This document shows positions 35,681-50,022 of a stretch of 64,000 nt of DNA, one piece after another; the first letter of the stretch is position 1, and each line of letters opens with the position of its first letter. The translations under genes were made by a program, and so were the position numbers. A model generated the notes under the pieces. It saw only the letters and a program-made list of their open reading frames with translations. It ran no database searches and had not been told where the DNA came from. This stretch comes from Coptis chinensis. Its lineage: Eukaryota > Streptophyta > Magnoliopsida > Ranunculales > Ranunculaceae. The DNA lies in contig CM027377.1 of assembly GCA_015680905.1 (NCBI GenBank), positions 16,764,501-16,828,500 of the forward strand, in the 5' to 3' direction.

Positions 35681-36990
35681 GTGCGCAGTAGATCCCCACC
35701 TCGCCATGACCATCACAAGATTCAAGCTCACTCCCGTAGCAGAGGACGCCCCAGAGACCGTGACCGTTCTCGCCATGAACGTCGACAACACTCATCAGAT
35801 CGTGACAACGCCAGAACTATTCATATGATCATTTTTCCAGACGATTCCGTGACATCTTCCAGAGAGAAACGAAGGCGTGTCGGCGCCCTTCAAGAAGTTT
35901 ATCATTTTTCTTCACAAGCGGCACACGCTCCGCGAAGTTCAGGACGCAACGCAGGGGATATTACTTTCACAGAGGCCGACCTCAACAAGGTTTGCCTCCC
36001 TCACAATGATGCACTTGTTGTCCATGTCAAGATCAACGACTGGACAGTCAAACGCGTCTTGATAGACCCTGACAGTTTGTGCGACATCCTGTTCTATCAT
36101 ACAATTCAAGAAATGAACTTACCTAAGTTAGTCTTTACAGATCCGACTGCTCCTCTTTACGGGTTTAATGGCTCCAGGGCCGACCCAATCGGCGATATCA
36201 TACTCCCAGTTTCAGTGGGATCTAGAGAAGACAAAGTCAGCTTCAACACACGCTTCAGCGTTCTAGACATCAAGTCATCCTATAATGCTATTCTAGGATG
36301 GCATTGGATTCATCAAATGCAAGCTATACCATCCACATTGCATCAAGTTCTTCACTTCCCAGGCCCAAGAGGAATGATGGAACTTCGAAGCAATCAACTC
36401 GAGGCTTATCATTGTAATCAAATCCTCTCAGCAAACAAGACCATTGACCTGCATACCCATCCAAGAAACGAGCCCACCAGTTATACAATGGCCAAAGACC
36501 TAGTCGCCGAAGTTAGTGCCAAAGTATCAAAACAACACGCTGGGGGATCCAGCAAGAAAGTCCAGTCGTCTGTTTCAACCCCATAAGTCAATTTAGCTAT
36601 TGTTGCTCCACCAAGCAAGACCCCAAAGGTCGCACCAGTTGTTGTCAGTCCAGCAATTAGGACCCCAGCGGTCGTTTCCGTTGTTATTCCACCAATTAGC
36701 GCCCTAGAAGTCGCACCATCATGTTTTGCGCAACCAGTACCAATTCCAAAGGTCACTCTAAACTCTGTTGTCATGACCACAGAGGCTACTCCAGCCCCTG
36801 TTGTTGTCGCCACAGATATCGCTCCAGCTCATGCTGCCAGTTCCACTCTCCCTCAGAACGACAAAGTATCACCAACTGAGGAAACAGTAGCGTCAAAGAC
36901 AACATCTCAACATGCAGACAGAGAGCGAGTGAACCTAGGAACTGAAGACGATCCCAAGTTCATATATGTAGGGGCTAATCTTGTCCCTAC
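35681..36990 (+). pseudogene. Aspartic protease region and repeat linker
   Basis: A basic segment rich in Arg/Ser/Asp (RSRGRPRDRDRSRH) is followed by DALVVHVKINDWTVKRVLID and then PDSLCDILF. The family's catalytic DTGSS (here DPDSL) is therefore altered, with Thr-Gly replaced, which should inactivate the protease. NAILGWHWIH matches the conserved second motif (ILGR-W). A stop at 36584-36586 is followed by a Pro/Val/Ala-rich linker with unexpanded TPEVAP-type repeats (36597-36830), the likely source of the 33-bp array at 1232-1563, and then by FIYVGANLVPTLKA, the normal lead-in to RT. Confidence 0.8.
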
Positions 36991-36999
36991 ACTCAAGGC

Positions 37000-38390
37000 C
37001 TAACTTGTAAATTTTTTGGCCATGAATAAAGATGTTTTCGTTTGGTCGTATGTCGATGTGCCCGGAATAGATCCTAATGTTGCGTGTCATAGACTGAATG
37101 TGAACCCTAATGCTAGACTAGTTCGTCAATGACCTCGCCGACTATCCCTGCGATTCCAGAAAGCCATCAACGATGAAGTCGACAAACTTAAGCAGATCAG
37201 TTTCATTAGAAAAGTAGATTATCTAGACTGGATCGCTAACATCGTCGTAGTTCCAAAAAAGAACGACACAGTTTGTCTTTGCGTCGACTTCACGAACGTT
37301 AATCAGGAAACGCCAAAGGATAGTTTCCCTCTACCCCGCATAGACCGACTCGTAGATTAGACATGTGGTCATGAGCTCCTCTCTTTCATGGATCCGTATA
37401 GCAGATACAACCAAATTCCACTCGCTGAAGAAGATCAAGAGAAAACATCATTCATCACAGAACAAGGAATCTATTGTTACAACGTTCTCCCCTTCGGACT
37501 TAAGAACGCGGGCGCAACGTATCAGCGTCTCGTCACTGACATGTTAGGTGACACCATGGAGGTCTACATTGACGACATGGTTGTTAAAAGCAAAAAAGCG
37601 GAAGACCACCTCACTCATCTCGAGAAAGCGTTCTCCAGGTTGCGCCGAACTCGAATGAAGCTTAATCCTGAGAAGTGTCTCTTCGGAGCGTCCTCCGAGA
37701 AGTTCCTTGGGTATCAAGTATCACAAAGAGGGATCGAAGCCAATCCAGACCAAATCCGAGCGTTCTTGGACATGCCCGATCTCCAGACAAAAAAGCAAAT
37801 TCAGAAGTTGTCAGGAATGGTCGCGGCACTCAACCGATTCATATCGAGGGCATCAGACAAATGCCGACCTTTCTTGCAACTTCTCAAAAAGGGTGAGCAA
37901 TTTTTGTGGAACGATCAATGCCACCAAGCGTTCTTCACCCTCAAAGAGTATCTGACTACACCACCCGTCTTGGCAAAGCCTAAGGATGGCGAAACGCTGG
38001 GGCTATATTTAGCGATATCAGACTTTGCCATTAGCTCGGTTATTTTCAAAGAGGAAAACAACTTAGAGAAACCGATATATTTTACAAGTAAGACGCTCAC
38101 TCCAGCCGAAAAGAATTATTCATACATTGAAAAAGCAGTACTCGCATTGTTATACTCGACAAGAAAATTTAGGCCCTACTTTCAAGCGCATCCAATCAAG
38201 ATTCTCACCGACCTTCCTTTGAAGAAAATTCTTCACAAAGAAAACAAGACAACTCGCATAGTAGTGTGGGCTGAAGAGCTCGGGGAGCACCACATGGAGT
38301 TCGTCCCTCGCACTTTACAGAAAGGGCAGGTCGTGGTAGATTTCCTAGCAGATTTTCCTGTCGATGACCCAAATTGGGAACCACAAAGGA
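37000..38390 (+). pseudogene. Reverse transcriptase and RNase H
   Basis: The frame carries MNKDVFVWSYVDVPGIDP, then an RT with DEVDKLKQISFIRKVDYLDW, PKKNDTVCLCVDFTNVN, MDPYSRYNQIPLAEEDQEKT, LPFGLKNAGATYQ and the catalytic YIDDMVVKS, followed by the connection and RNase H (PIYFTSKTLTPAEKNYSYIE, KILTDLPLKKILHKE). Stops at about 37001, 37132 and 37358 break it before the long open stretch 37388-38467. The YIDD active site is intact. This would copy the element's RNA into DNA in the particle. Confidence 0.88.
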
Positions 38391-38402
38391 AGCTACCAAG
38401 TC

Positions 38403-39025
38403 AATATGGTCTCTCTTTGTTGATGATTCTAGTAACCCTGGAGAAAGTGGGGTCGGAGTTGTCTTAGCTTCCCCAGATGGAGCCATAGTCGAGAAATCAG
38501 TTCGCATCGACTTCGCGACTTCTAACAATGAAGCGGGGGTATGAAGCGTTAATTATGGGGCTTCGCATGGCGCTGCGCTGCAACTCGGTGTAAATGAGCT
38601 TCAGGTCTTTAGTGACTCGCAACTGGTTGTTCGCCAGATTGCAAAAGAGTACACTACCCACGAAGGTAACCTCTCTAAGTACCTTTGGGTCGTTAATCAG
38701 TTACTTCCTTCTTTAAAAAAAGTCACAATACACCACTTCTTGCGTGATGAAAACCGTCACGCAGATAGTTTAACTTATTTGGCCACTCAAACACCGAACT
38801 GCGCCTATAGACAATTACTTATTGAAATAGTTGACCGACCTGCTTATCAAGTAGACAATTTATTAGAAATCAGCGACCTATACCCGCTCTCTGCCAATCA
38901 GATGAGCCAAACATGGATGCAGCCCATCATTGAATACATCCAACACGCGACGCGACTCCCGCATCGAACGATTAAAGCCGAGCAAAATCCCATATCGGTA
39001 GCGCCGACATCGCATACTCAATAAC
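38403..39025 (+). pseudogene. Second (archaeal-type) RNase H and tether
   Basis: In another frame WSLFVDDSSNPGESGVGVVL and SPDGAIVEKSVRIDFATSNN begin a second RNase H. After frameshifts near 38545 and 38590 it continues VNELQVFSDSQLVVRQIAKE and HFLRDENRHADSLTYLATQT. The D of VDDSS, the E of NNEA, the D of SDSQ and the D of HADSL match the family's catalytic positions. A duplicated RNase H between RT/RNase H and integrase is characteristic of the Tat branch of plant Ty3/gypsy elements. A short tether (38810-39020) links it to integrase. Confidence 0.78.
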
Positions 39026-40137
39026 AAGTTGTTCAGGAAGTCCACTGGCGGCCCTCACTTGAGGTGCATAAGCCTAGAACAAGGCCACCTGATTTTTGCT
39101 GAGATTCATGAAGGAGAGTGTGGAAACCATGCGGGAAATCGCTCCTCGGCTCATAAAGCGATCTCCCAGGGATACTTTTGGCCTCGCATGCAGATCGACG
39201 CCAAAGCATATGTATTCAAGTGTGTCAAATACCAGACCTTTGGCCATAACATCATACAACCAGCTCGTGAGTTGATTAGCATTGCGAGCCCTTGGCCATT
39301 TCACATGTGGGGCATGGACATCATGGGACCATTCATCCCACAAAAAAGCACCGGCTTCCGCTTCGTCTTAGTTGCAACCGATTATTTCACTAAATGGGTC
39401 GAAGCTATTCCACTAGCAAATGTCAAAGAGTCACATGTCAGAAACTTCATCTAGACTCATATCATCACCAGATTTGGATTGCCGCACACACTAGTGATGG
39501 ACAATGGCTCCCAGTTCAAAGGCAAAACGGTCAAAGAATTTCTGGCAAAGTGGAAGATCGTTCATGCATTTTCCACCCCCAGTACACCCAGAGTAATGGT
39601 CAAGCTGAAGCCAGCAACAAAGCAATCTTAGAAAATTTAAAGAAAAAGATTGAGAAGAACAAAAGCCAATGGCCAAATCAGTTAGAGAACATTTTGTGGG
39701 CTCATCGCACCACAGCTCGCTCAAGTACAAGCGAATCTCCATTCTCCTTGTGTTATGGCACAGAAGCCGTTATCCCTACCGAACTGACTGTCACTACTAC
39801 TCGGTCAGAACTTGTAGAGTCAGGAGGCAACGACTCCATCTTAGCACGAGAGGTTGATCTGCTGGAAGAACGGCGCGACCTAGCTGCCATCAGAATAGCG
39901 TCCTATTAGCAAATTCTGAAGAAGTCCTACAACAAGCGAGTGCATCCTCGAGCCTTTCAACACGGTGATCTAGTTCTGAAAAAGACTCAAGATGACTCCA
40001 AACTGGCACCAACATGGGAAGGCCCATACATAGTGGAACGAGTTGTAGGCAATGGAGCGTACTGGATAAAGACCCAAGAAGGGAAATTATTACCACGACC
40101 TTGGAACACTTACTTGTTGAAGAAGTGCTATCAATAA
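39026..40137 (+). pseudogene. Integrase
   Basis: The zinc-binding part shows EIHEGECGNHAGN and FKCVKYQTFGHN, with the second Cys of the final CxxC replaced by Tyr. The catalytic core has WGMDIMGPF, VMDNGSQF and QSNGQAEASNK, so the D,D-35-E triad is present. The C-terminal part contains FQHGDLVLKKTQDDSKLAPT and WEGPYIVERVVGNGAYWI, then ends TYLLKKCYQ at TAA 40135-40137. A TAG at about 39452 and another at about 39907 interrupt the frame. It normally joins the element's cDNA to the chromosome; this copy is dead. Confidence 0.87.
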
Positions 40138-40287
40138 AATTACATTGTTGTATATCCCATGTTTTCTTTTGCTGTCAATGCAAAGTTACTTTACTTATGT
40201 TTGTTATTACAATTTACTCCATTTACTCGCAATGGCAAGTCATGCAATTCGCACCACAAGCACAACCAGTCCACTTGCACTATCGAT

Positions 40288-41030
40288 GCTCTCCGTGAGC
40301 AGAACGCTCTCTTGAGCTTATTGGCTCTACAGTCTCTCCGAGTCTCGCTAATCGAGGACCTATACTTCTAGGATCGACTTAGTGAGAACGCTCTCAGTGA
40401 GCAATACGCTTTCATAAGCTAACACGCTCTCCGTGAGCAGAACGCTCTCTTGAGTTTACAGGCTCTACAGCCTCTCCGAGTCTCGCTAATCGAGGACCTA
40501 TACTTCTAGGATCGACTTAGTGAGAACTCTCTCAGTGAGCAATACGCTTTCATAAGCTAACACGCTCTCTGTGAGCAGAACGCTCTCTTGAGCTTATAGG
40601 CTCTACAGCCTCTCCGAGTCTCGCTAATCAAGGACCTATACTTCTAGGATCGACTTAGTGAGAACGCTCTCAGTAAGCAATACGCTTTCATAAGCTAACA
40701 CGCTCTCTTTGAGCAAAACGTTCTCTTGAGCTTACAGGCTCTACAGCCTCTCCGAGTCTCGCTAATCGAGGACCTATACTTCTAAGATCGACTTAGCGAG
40801 ATTGCTCTCAGTGAGCAATATACTTTCATAAGCTAACACGCTCTCCGTGAGCAGAATGCTCTCTTGAGCTTACATGCTCTACAGCCTCTCCGAGTCTCGC
40901 TAGTCGAAGACCTACACTTCTAGGATCGACTCAGCGAGAACGCTCTCAGTAAGCAATACGCCTTCATAAGCCAACACGCTCTCCGTGAGCAGAATGCTCT
41001 CTTGAGCTTACAGGCTCCAGCGCCTTCCCA
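40288..41030 (+). repeat. 138-bp tandem array, about 5.4 copies
   Basis: GCTCTCCGTGAGCAG and close variants start at 40288, 40426, 40564, 40702, 40840 and 40978, an exact 138-bp period. Each unit carries CTCTTGAGCTTACAGGCTC, CTCCGAGTCTCGCTAATCGA, CTTCTAGGATCGACTTAG and a CTTTCATAAGCTAACACGCTC block. It lies between integrase and the antisense gene, and is related to the 102-bp array at 1661-2360. Confidence 0.93.
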
Positions 41031-41600
41031 ACCAACCTAATGGCAAACTATTAATGATAAGCTCAGATTGACGAGAATGCTCTCAACGAGCCTTACATCC
41101 TAACGTAATAACCACAAAGGAAAGCAATAACTATGAGCGCAACACTTCTTTATGCTAAACCTCAGGCTCTTTCGCCATCTCATACCATAAGCATTATAAA
41201 CAGGGTACTAACTATAAACATTCAAGTAGAAACAGGCATTCCATACACGTCCAAATAGAAATACTCGGCCAACGCCAAGAAGTCACTTCCACCGATCTGC
41301 TGGGTCTACCCAGGAAATCCAGATCGGTATGTCTTACAATTTAACAAAACATCAAACTGCCACTTTCGTGGAAACCAGTTCTCAGTTTCAAAATGGCAAA
41401 CTGCTCAGGCAAGCCTGAAGACACAACTCTATTGTTAACTCTCATATAAGAGAGGAGAACTTACAAAATATTCATAAATTTTCAACAACTGACAATGACA
41501 AGAGGAGACTTCACAATCAAGAATCAGTCACAACATGCTTATCTTTCGGCAAATATAGTTAGAAGGGTGTGCTGGCGGATCTCAAAGACCACACGATACA
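41031..41600. other. Retroelement internal spacer
   Basis: Sequence between the array and the antisense gene. No coding is recognised on either strand. Confidence 0.4.
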
Positions 41601-41606
41601 CGACCC

Positions 41607-44600
41607 TCAGACCCGGCTGTCACTCACCTTTTTCAGCTGGTGATATTTCTCGTCCAGCTCAGCATATTGGACACAAGCCATGGTATACGCATCTTGCGCC
41701 TTGCGCGCCACCCTCTGGCATTGTTTGGCATACTCAGTCACTTTAGCCAGCTCCCCTTGCAGGTCAGTCATAGCGGTAACTAACACAGCGTTCTCATCAG
41801 CAGCATCACAACATTTCTTGGTCATCACCTCCAGTTTCTTCTTGTCAACTCCCCACGCAGCTCGCATATATCCCAACTCGACGTGCGGGTTAGCGTCAGT
41901 ATCGGAGTGCTGCACAACGTTCTTCAATTTGTCATACCCTGCAAAAAACTACAGGTCCAATACTAAAGTTACAATTGCCCAAGTAACAAAAACAAAAACA
42001 TAGCGCATGAAGAGCTCACCAAACAAGCAGCCATGTCCATGGTCCCCAACAGCATCTCCATATCTTCATCCTCCACCTCAGCCTTATCACCATCCAACAC
42101 GATCTCCTTCAGAAGACTGGTCGCTATGGGTGCCGAGTGGAAGCTGCAGTCAGAGCTTTTCACCGCACGTTTCTTCCCCGTCTTCCCCATGTAGTAGAAT
42201 TCGCTCCCCACGTCTCCGAGACGCGGAGACGAACTCTCACCAGTGACGTGATGACCTTGCCCCAGGTCGCTACGTTCCTCAACATGCTGATCGGTATCAT
42301 CCACTCATCGGGCCGACCTGAATACGACACCACCAGTCGAACGACTTGATTTCCTAGGTCGCTTGTTGCCTTTGGTCTCTACAGCAACAACCTTTCTTTT
42401 ACCACGGTCACCATGCACATGGGGATGAAATTCCATTTCTTCCATTATCAGAGGAGAGGTCTCCCTCAAACTTCCTTCTCCCCTCGTATATTTGCGGCAC
42501 CTGGCCATAGCGTAATCTACGAATGAGAATGACATTACGCGAGTTAACAACCAAAACACCAATTTTTGTTCAAAAGGTGTAGCTAAAAAAGGAAGACATA
42601 CGTACCTGAATATGTAGCGAAGAAGATGAAGCAGCACAATTTGAAGAAGAGGAAATGCAGCAACATGAAGAGCAAATGGGAACAAATGCCTTTGCTTTTC
42701 TACGAATGGTGTTACTTATTGTGTAATAGCGTATCTTCCCTAGGTACATCATAATTACATTGAGACGCCAAACGTCAGGCCACCTGGTAGCCATCATTGC
42801 ACATATCTAACCGCTCACTTGCCTACACGTATCACGCACGTGCAAAACTGTTTCAACTCTCCAGAATGAAGAACTCGACCTACGACCTACTATCTTCGCA
42901 ACTCCTCTTGAGTCGCCAACACGCGTTACATGCGACTTACAACGCTAAAAGACCTATTACGGACAGGACACTCATTCAAAGATCGCAGGTTAATTCAAGG
43001 CAACTACTATCACAAGAAGTTGTCTACGCAGCTACACAGATATAGGACTATCTACATTCATACATTCAACCATACAAGAGTCATACAAAGCAAAGAAATA
43101 AGTACTAAGCATAGCATATAAACAAAAAGCGAGCTACTAAGGCCGGCCCAAACACAGTTCACATTTCAGCCGAGCTGCTGAGTCTACTCAAGAAATCCAG
43201 CTCGGCTAACCAACATTCATCATCATATGTTCATCCAGTTTTAACAAATAGAAAAAAGAAAAGCGAACTGTGACACCAGTTCTATTGTATCACAGTTGAC
43301 AACCATTCAAATCAACAGCCCTATATCACAACTTGCTAGTTCCAGGCATGGCAACCAAACTTTCGGCCACCAGCGAGTCTTCAACTTTAGCTTCTTTCCC
43401 CTCGACCACTATTGATACACCATCCAAATCTAAGCTCATAAGTACATCAGCCACAGCAGTTTTAGTGCGAGGCACAGCGACCTCCGGAGCAACGATGGAA
43501 AAAATAGGTACACCACTAGTATCTCCCTGAACCTGTACCACTGAGGTGCGAGGAGTCCCGCATTCATGCGCCTCTTTCAAAGCTTTATAATCAGCCTCTA
43601 GCTCAACAAAGTCAGCGTCCAGCTCGTCATAAGCTTTAGTAGCGTCTTGAGCAACTCCCTTTGCGGTCGCGTACTCATTCAAACCTACCAATTTCCCATA
43701 CCACAAGATTAACATTTTCTTCAAAGACCTTGTTTTTCATTTCCGGATCTTCCGCCAAGATCCTTGACATCTTCGCCAAGCTAAGAGCTTGGTGTGTTTT
43801 ATTCAGGTCCTCAAGCTCCTCACGTTCCATCTTAGCAGCGTCCTGAACATTCTTTAGCTCCTCGGTCAGCTTCACCACCGTTTTCCTATCGGTCTCAGCG
43901 AACTGAGCAATCTCCTTCAGCTTCTGAAATCCACTCACAAGCTGCAGTCGCACACATATACTGATAATCACTTCACAACAAGTTTCATAAACGAACAAAT
44001 AAGTTCAAGCAAGACAATCCCACGTACCAGAGCGATTTCCATCCGCTTTAGGTTATCCGCCAACCCCCTCTCATCCAGCTCCTTACGGTTGCCATCCAGA
44101 GCTATATGTTCAAGCAAACAAGCCGATACCTTACTCGACCTGAAGCTGCAATCAGTCCGCTTCACAGTGCGCTGCACCCCATTGTCGTCCTGGTACACAA
44201 GTTAGGCCTCCACGTCATCAGGAGGCATAGTTGACTTCCCACTCGCCTTGTGGGAACCCTTCGCCAGCGGACTAGGCTCTAGCACCACAGGAGACGAGCT
44301 CGGCCTAGCTCCAAAAGTAGCCAGATCCAAAACTTGCTCGGGTCTCGCCCGAGTCTTGCGAGTGGCAGTACCACCAATTCGACCACCACCCGAACCACCC
44401 CCCATGCTGGAACTCTCCCCCAGAGCATGCCTCACAGCTTTGGCAACCCTTATAGTGTCTTGCTCCGACGTGTCGGCCTTCCTCTTCGACGACCTACTCC
44501 TTACATGAGGGTTGAAGACCACCGTCTCCAACTCTATAGGAGCATCAATCGACCCACCCTCAGGTCGCCAGCTTGACCCACCCTTTGCCCACGAGGCACC

Positions 44601-45687
44601 AAAGACCTCCTCGTAGGGTCGCCCGGAACTACCACGACCCCGGTTTCTATCCTCCCTGGTTACCAAGTCACTTGCGCGCTTCTCCATCACTTCCTTCCTC
44701 GCTTGACCTCGAGCTCGATCCTTCTGAACCCTTCTTTTCTCCCGGATCGCCGGACTGCCCTTTTCTACAAAGAAGTTAGCTACTTCTGGCAGCTTCGCTT
44801 GTTTCTGCGCTCGAGTCAACCGCGCGAACCTCTCTATCTCCCCCCGATCAGTTCGTGTTTTGACAGAAAAATCTACAAACAGAGCAAAGACACAAGTAAG
44901 TTAAGGTAATAGTAACTCACCTATTAAAACGACATGCACAAGACATTCCTACCCACAGGAGATATTGCAAATTCTAGTTTGCAACCTACATCCGCTAGCA
45001 CAGTAGTTGCCAACTAGCAGCAACGACCTCTTTGTCCAAGCCTCGTTGCTTACACCGTCAATCACACCAGAACGCGTCGTCATAGTTTGCAAGCTAAAGT
45101 TGAAATTACCGGATAAGCCTTTAACAAGTGTTCAAGAATATCAGATACCCCTATGTGGTATTCGCCACTTGCATTTAGCAGGTCGAACACCTTGAACAGC
45201 CGCCAGGTGTTACCAACAAATTGACAAGGGAACTTCCAACAATGAGCTAGAAAGTCGCAAACCAGCTTCGAGAACGGTATTTGCATATGCGCTCTTAGCT
45301 GGCCCTCACAGATTATTACCCCAACGTCCGGCGGGTTGTATTCTTCACTACGCACATTTTCACTCGACCTTGGTTCGTATATCTCTAGGTCTGGTATGTT
45401 TATCCCATAAGCTGCCCCCAGTTCGGGGAATGCACTCGCTGCAAGTCGATCCACCGTCCTAGGGGGCAACCCACTTGAAGATGACCCCTCACTACGACCT
45501 GACGTGCTAGCCACAACACCAACAGAGCCAGATCATACACTACCCTCATTTCCCCTAACTTCCTCACCATGATCAGATTGCATTGATTCCCAAGACTCAT
45601 GGACTCTTCCTTATCGTCCTCATACTCACCACAACTTAAAGAGACCTCTCGAACCTCTTCAGAACTAGTATCGTCAGAGTCAGACAT
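41607..45687 (-). pseudogene. Antisense gene region inside the gypsy element
   Basis: Minus-strand coding pieces run from an ATG at 45687 to about 41607. First, MSDSDDTSSEEVREVSLSC and, in a second frame, EYNPPDVGVIICEGQLRAHM, PFSKLVCDFLAHCWKFPCQF and GNTWRLFKVFDLL; this resembles the 'putative gypsy-type transposon' domain (PF04195-like) known from antisense ORFs of plant Tat/Retand elements. Next, 44819-44202, a basic/Gly-rich segment (LTRAQKQAKLPEVANFFVEK, GGGSGGGRIGGTATRKTRAR). Then a TDCSFRSSKVSACLLEHIAL block (44198-44040) and coiled-coil sequence down to 43326. The last two parts are repeated, diverged, at 42685-41607 (HPHVHGDRGKRK, SDCSFHSAPIATSLLKEIVL, coiled coil). Several frames are involved and intron-like joins are likely. 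The product's function is unknown. Confidence 0.65.
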
Positions 45688-46210
45688 TTTTATGTTTTCT
45701 CCTTACCAAATACCCAGTGCTTAAACAATAAAACCTAACAGCGACCTATATACTAAACACACAACACTTGACTAAGATGAAAGAAAATGGAAAACGGAAA
45801 GGCAGCAGTAACAGAAACACTCACTTGAGAAACCCTAGTTTGCGATTTTGCTGAAGAAGAAAACAGAAAATAGTTTTTCAGTTGTCCCAAATTTGATTTT
45901 GTCCAATCGCTTGTTCAGTTACCAAGGAGTTATGATTACAACCTACGCCTTAGCCCACACACGTGGCTCGAGGACCTGTCTTTTCTCGATTCCGAAAAAT
46001 GAGGCGACACGTTTCTCTACCAATCAAGATGATTCATCGCGTGCTAACCACGTGACAACTTTTGTTTTTCACCAAATCGTCATACAACACATTTCGCGAC
46101 TTTATGATGGGCGGCCGCTCCACGCATTACCCGGCCACTCTTCCACTCATGCTCAACACGCGTGTTGTCGTTTTCTCGCCAGATCGCTTAATGGACGACC
46201 GACAATCCAC
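45688..46210 (-). promoter_or_regulatory. Likely promoter/5' leader of the antisense gene
   Basis: This is the sequence upstream (minus sense) of the antisense ATG at 45687. AAACCCTAG at about 45832 (plus strand), a telo-box-like word often found in plant 5' regions, lies about 140 bp upstream of that ATG. No other coding is recognised in it. Confidence 0.35.
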
Positions 46211-46220
46211 CGAGAGGGGT
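46211..46220 (+). other. Polypurine tract before the 3' LTR
   Basis: CGAGAGGGGT immediately precedes the 3' LTR and matches GAGAGGGGGC at 3131-3140 before the other family member's LTR. It would prime plus-strand DNA synthesis. Confidence 0.65.
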
Positions 46221-46773
46221 AATAAGGGAGTAATATTCTCATTAAAGAATATTAAGCACACGTTAAACATGAGTAAAGATTGCAGCGTACTCAAGACATC
46301 GTCCTCCAAGATCGACTCGCGAGCAGCTCGCTTCATGTAGGTGGTACACTTTAGCTCGCTCAAGAACGTTCCAAAGAAGACCGAACGACCTAGAGCAGAA
46401 CGATTCGAATAAAGATGTTTCCTTTAATCCAAGGGTAATCATTACCAAAGCCTTACCTGTAACTCCAATCACTGGGAATTATGAACTATTGCACCCACTC
46501 TCAATGATCACCGCTTTCCTATCAGAACCAATCTAACACTCATTCGTAATCTCCACCCTACATTTGTACAAGAGAATACACGTGTCTGAAAAATCAATAC
46601 TCTCTTATGCCTATAAATACCACCTATATGAACTATGTGGACCTGATTCTTCTCTCCCCCCAGAATCAAGAGAAGATACGTAGGTAGCTCGCTCCTTGGC
46701 AAACTCGGTCTTTCCCAAATCCAAACCTCTTCTTCTTCCTCCTGTATATGTAAGGAAAAAACGCTCCTTTACC
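46221..46773 (+). repeat. 3' LTR (553 bp)
   Basis: It aligns along its whole length with 33862-34415. The first two bases are AA where the 5' LTR has TG, and the last is C where the 5' LTR has A, so both outer ends have decayed. CATTG follows at 46774-46778. Confidence 0.92.
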
Positions 46774-46778
46774 CATTG

Positions 46779-47148
46779 CTAATCTTAATCGGATTGCTCT
46801 TTACAGGTAGCAGTGTAGCGCACTAACTAGACTAAAAATTCACGCTACTCTGCGCCCAACTAATTGTAACTTGTGAGGTAACACATTTTCTACCGTCTAG
46901 CTAACTTCAAGTCCACGCCTACCAGTCAAGTCATTTTACAAGGGACCATTGAGTAATTACGAAAAAGTAGGTTACTAAAAACGCGGGATAATCTGAACCG
47001 TCCGTAGATATTTATCTTGAGCGTAGGATCTAGGGCACAAAAGTAGACACACTACAAAAGCTAACACATCTCTATCATAAAACCCTCTTTCCACAAAGCC
47101 AAAAAAAAAGAGTAGAAACCTCAAAGTGAAGAGGAGGAGGAAGAAGAA
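46779..47148 (+). promoter_or_regulatory. RPL34 upstream region, cut short by the retroelement
   Basis: Only about 370 bp separate the retroelement's TSD from the RPL34 ATG. An AAACCCT word (ATAAAACCCTCTTTCC, about 47077), of the kind common in plant ribosomal-protein promoters, lies about 70 bp upstream of the ATG. The leader just before the ATG is A/G-rich (GAGGAGGAGGAAGAAGAA). Confidence 0.5.
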
Positions 47149-49628
<2,480 letters not shown>

Positions 49629-50022
49629 AAGGAGAAAGAAGCTTGAGTTTTGTTCTGCCCAGAAGTTTTGACGTCAGGAGGATAGTGATTTATGGAAAAA
49701 CTTGTGGCAGTATTGTCAAGTGTGTTTTAGTATTAAAATGTTGTCTTTAATTTGTTTTTTAAGACTTGCAAGATTACTTTGGTTTCTTAGATCTTCACTT
49801 CGACGACAATGCATTGCTGGTGTTCTGTTAGTAGTATCTTATTTTAATGAGTTAAATTGTTATGAATTTAGGATTGTGGGTATATGGACTGACCGAGTTC
49901 TCCAAATATGGCTTGTTACTATACTGTGGATGTGGGCTCAGTTGAGTGTTACACAATGTGCACTTCACTTTTGATATTGCACACGAATGCTAATAAGGTT
50001 CTTTTTTTTCGGTACTTGCTAC
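49629..50022 (+). other. RPL34 3' flank
   Basis: Probable 3' untranslated region and downstream DNA. No further gene is recognised. Confidence 0.5.

Larger units (their letters stand above)
33862..46773 (+). mobile_element. Complete but inactive Ty3/gypsy element, 12.9 kb
   Basis: Two LTRs (33862-34415, 46221-46773) bound the element, and the exact 5-bp duplication CATTG flanks it (33857-33861 and 46774-46778). Internally it has a TGGCGCC-type primer-binding site, gag, aspartic protease, RT, RNase H, a second archaeal-type RNase H, integrase, a 138-bp tandem array, a long antisense gene region and a polypurine tract. Protease-RT-RNase H-integrase order is that of Ty3/gypsy. The extra RNase H and antisense ORF between integrase and 3' LTR are hallmarks of the Tat/Ogre/Retand branch. 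Many stops and frameshifts show it can no longer move on its own. The LTRs differ at numerous positions, so insertion is not very recent. Confidence 0.92.
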
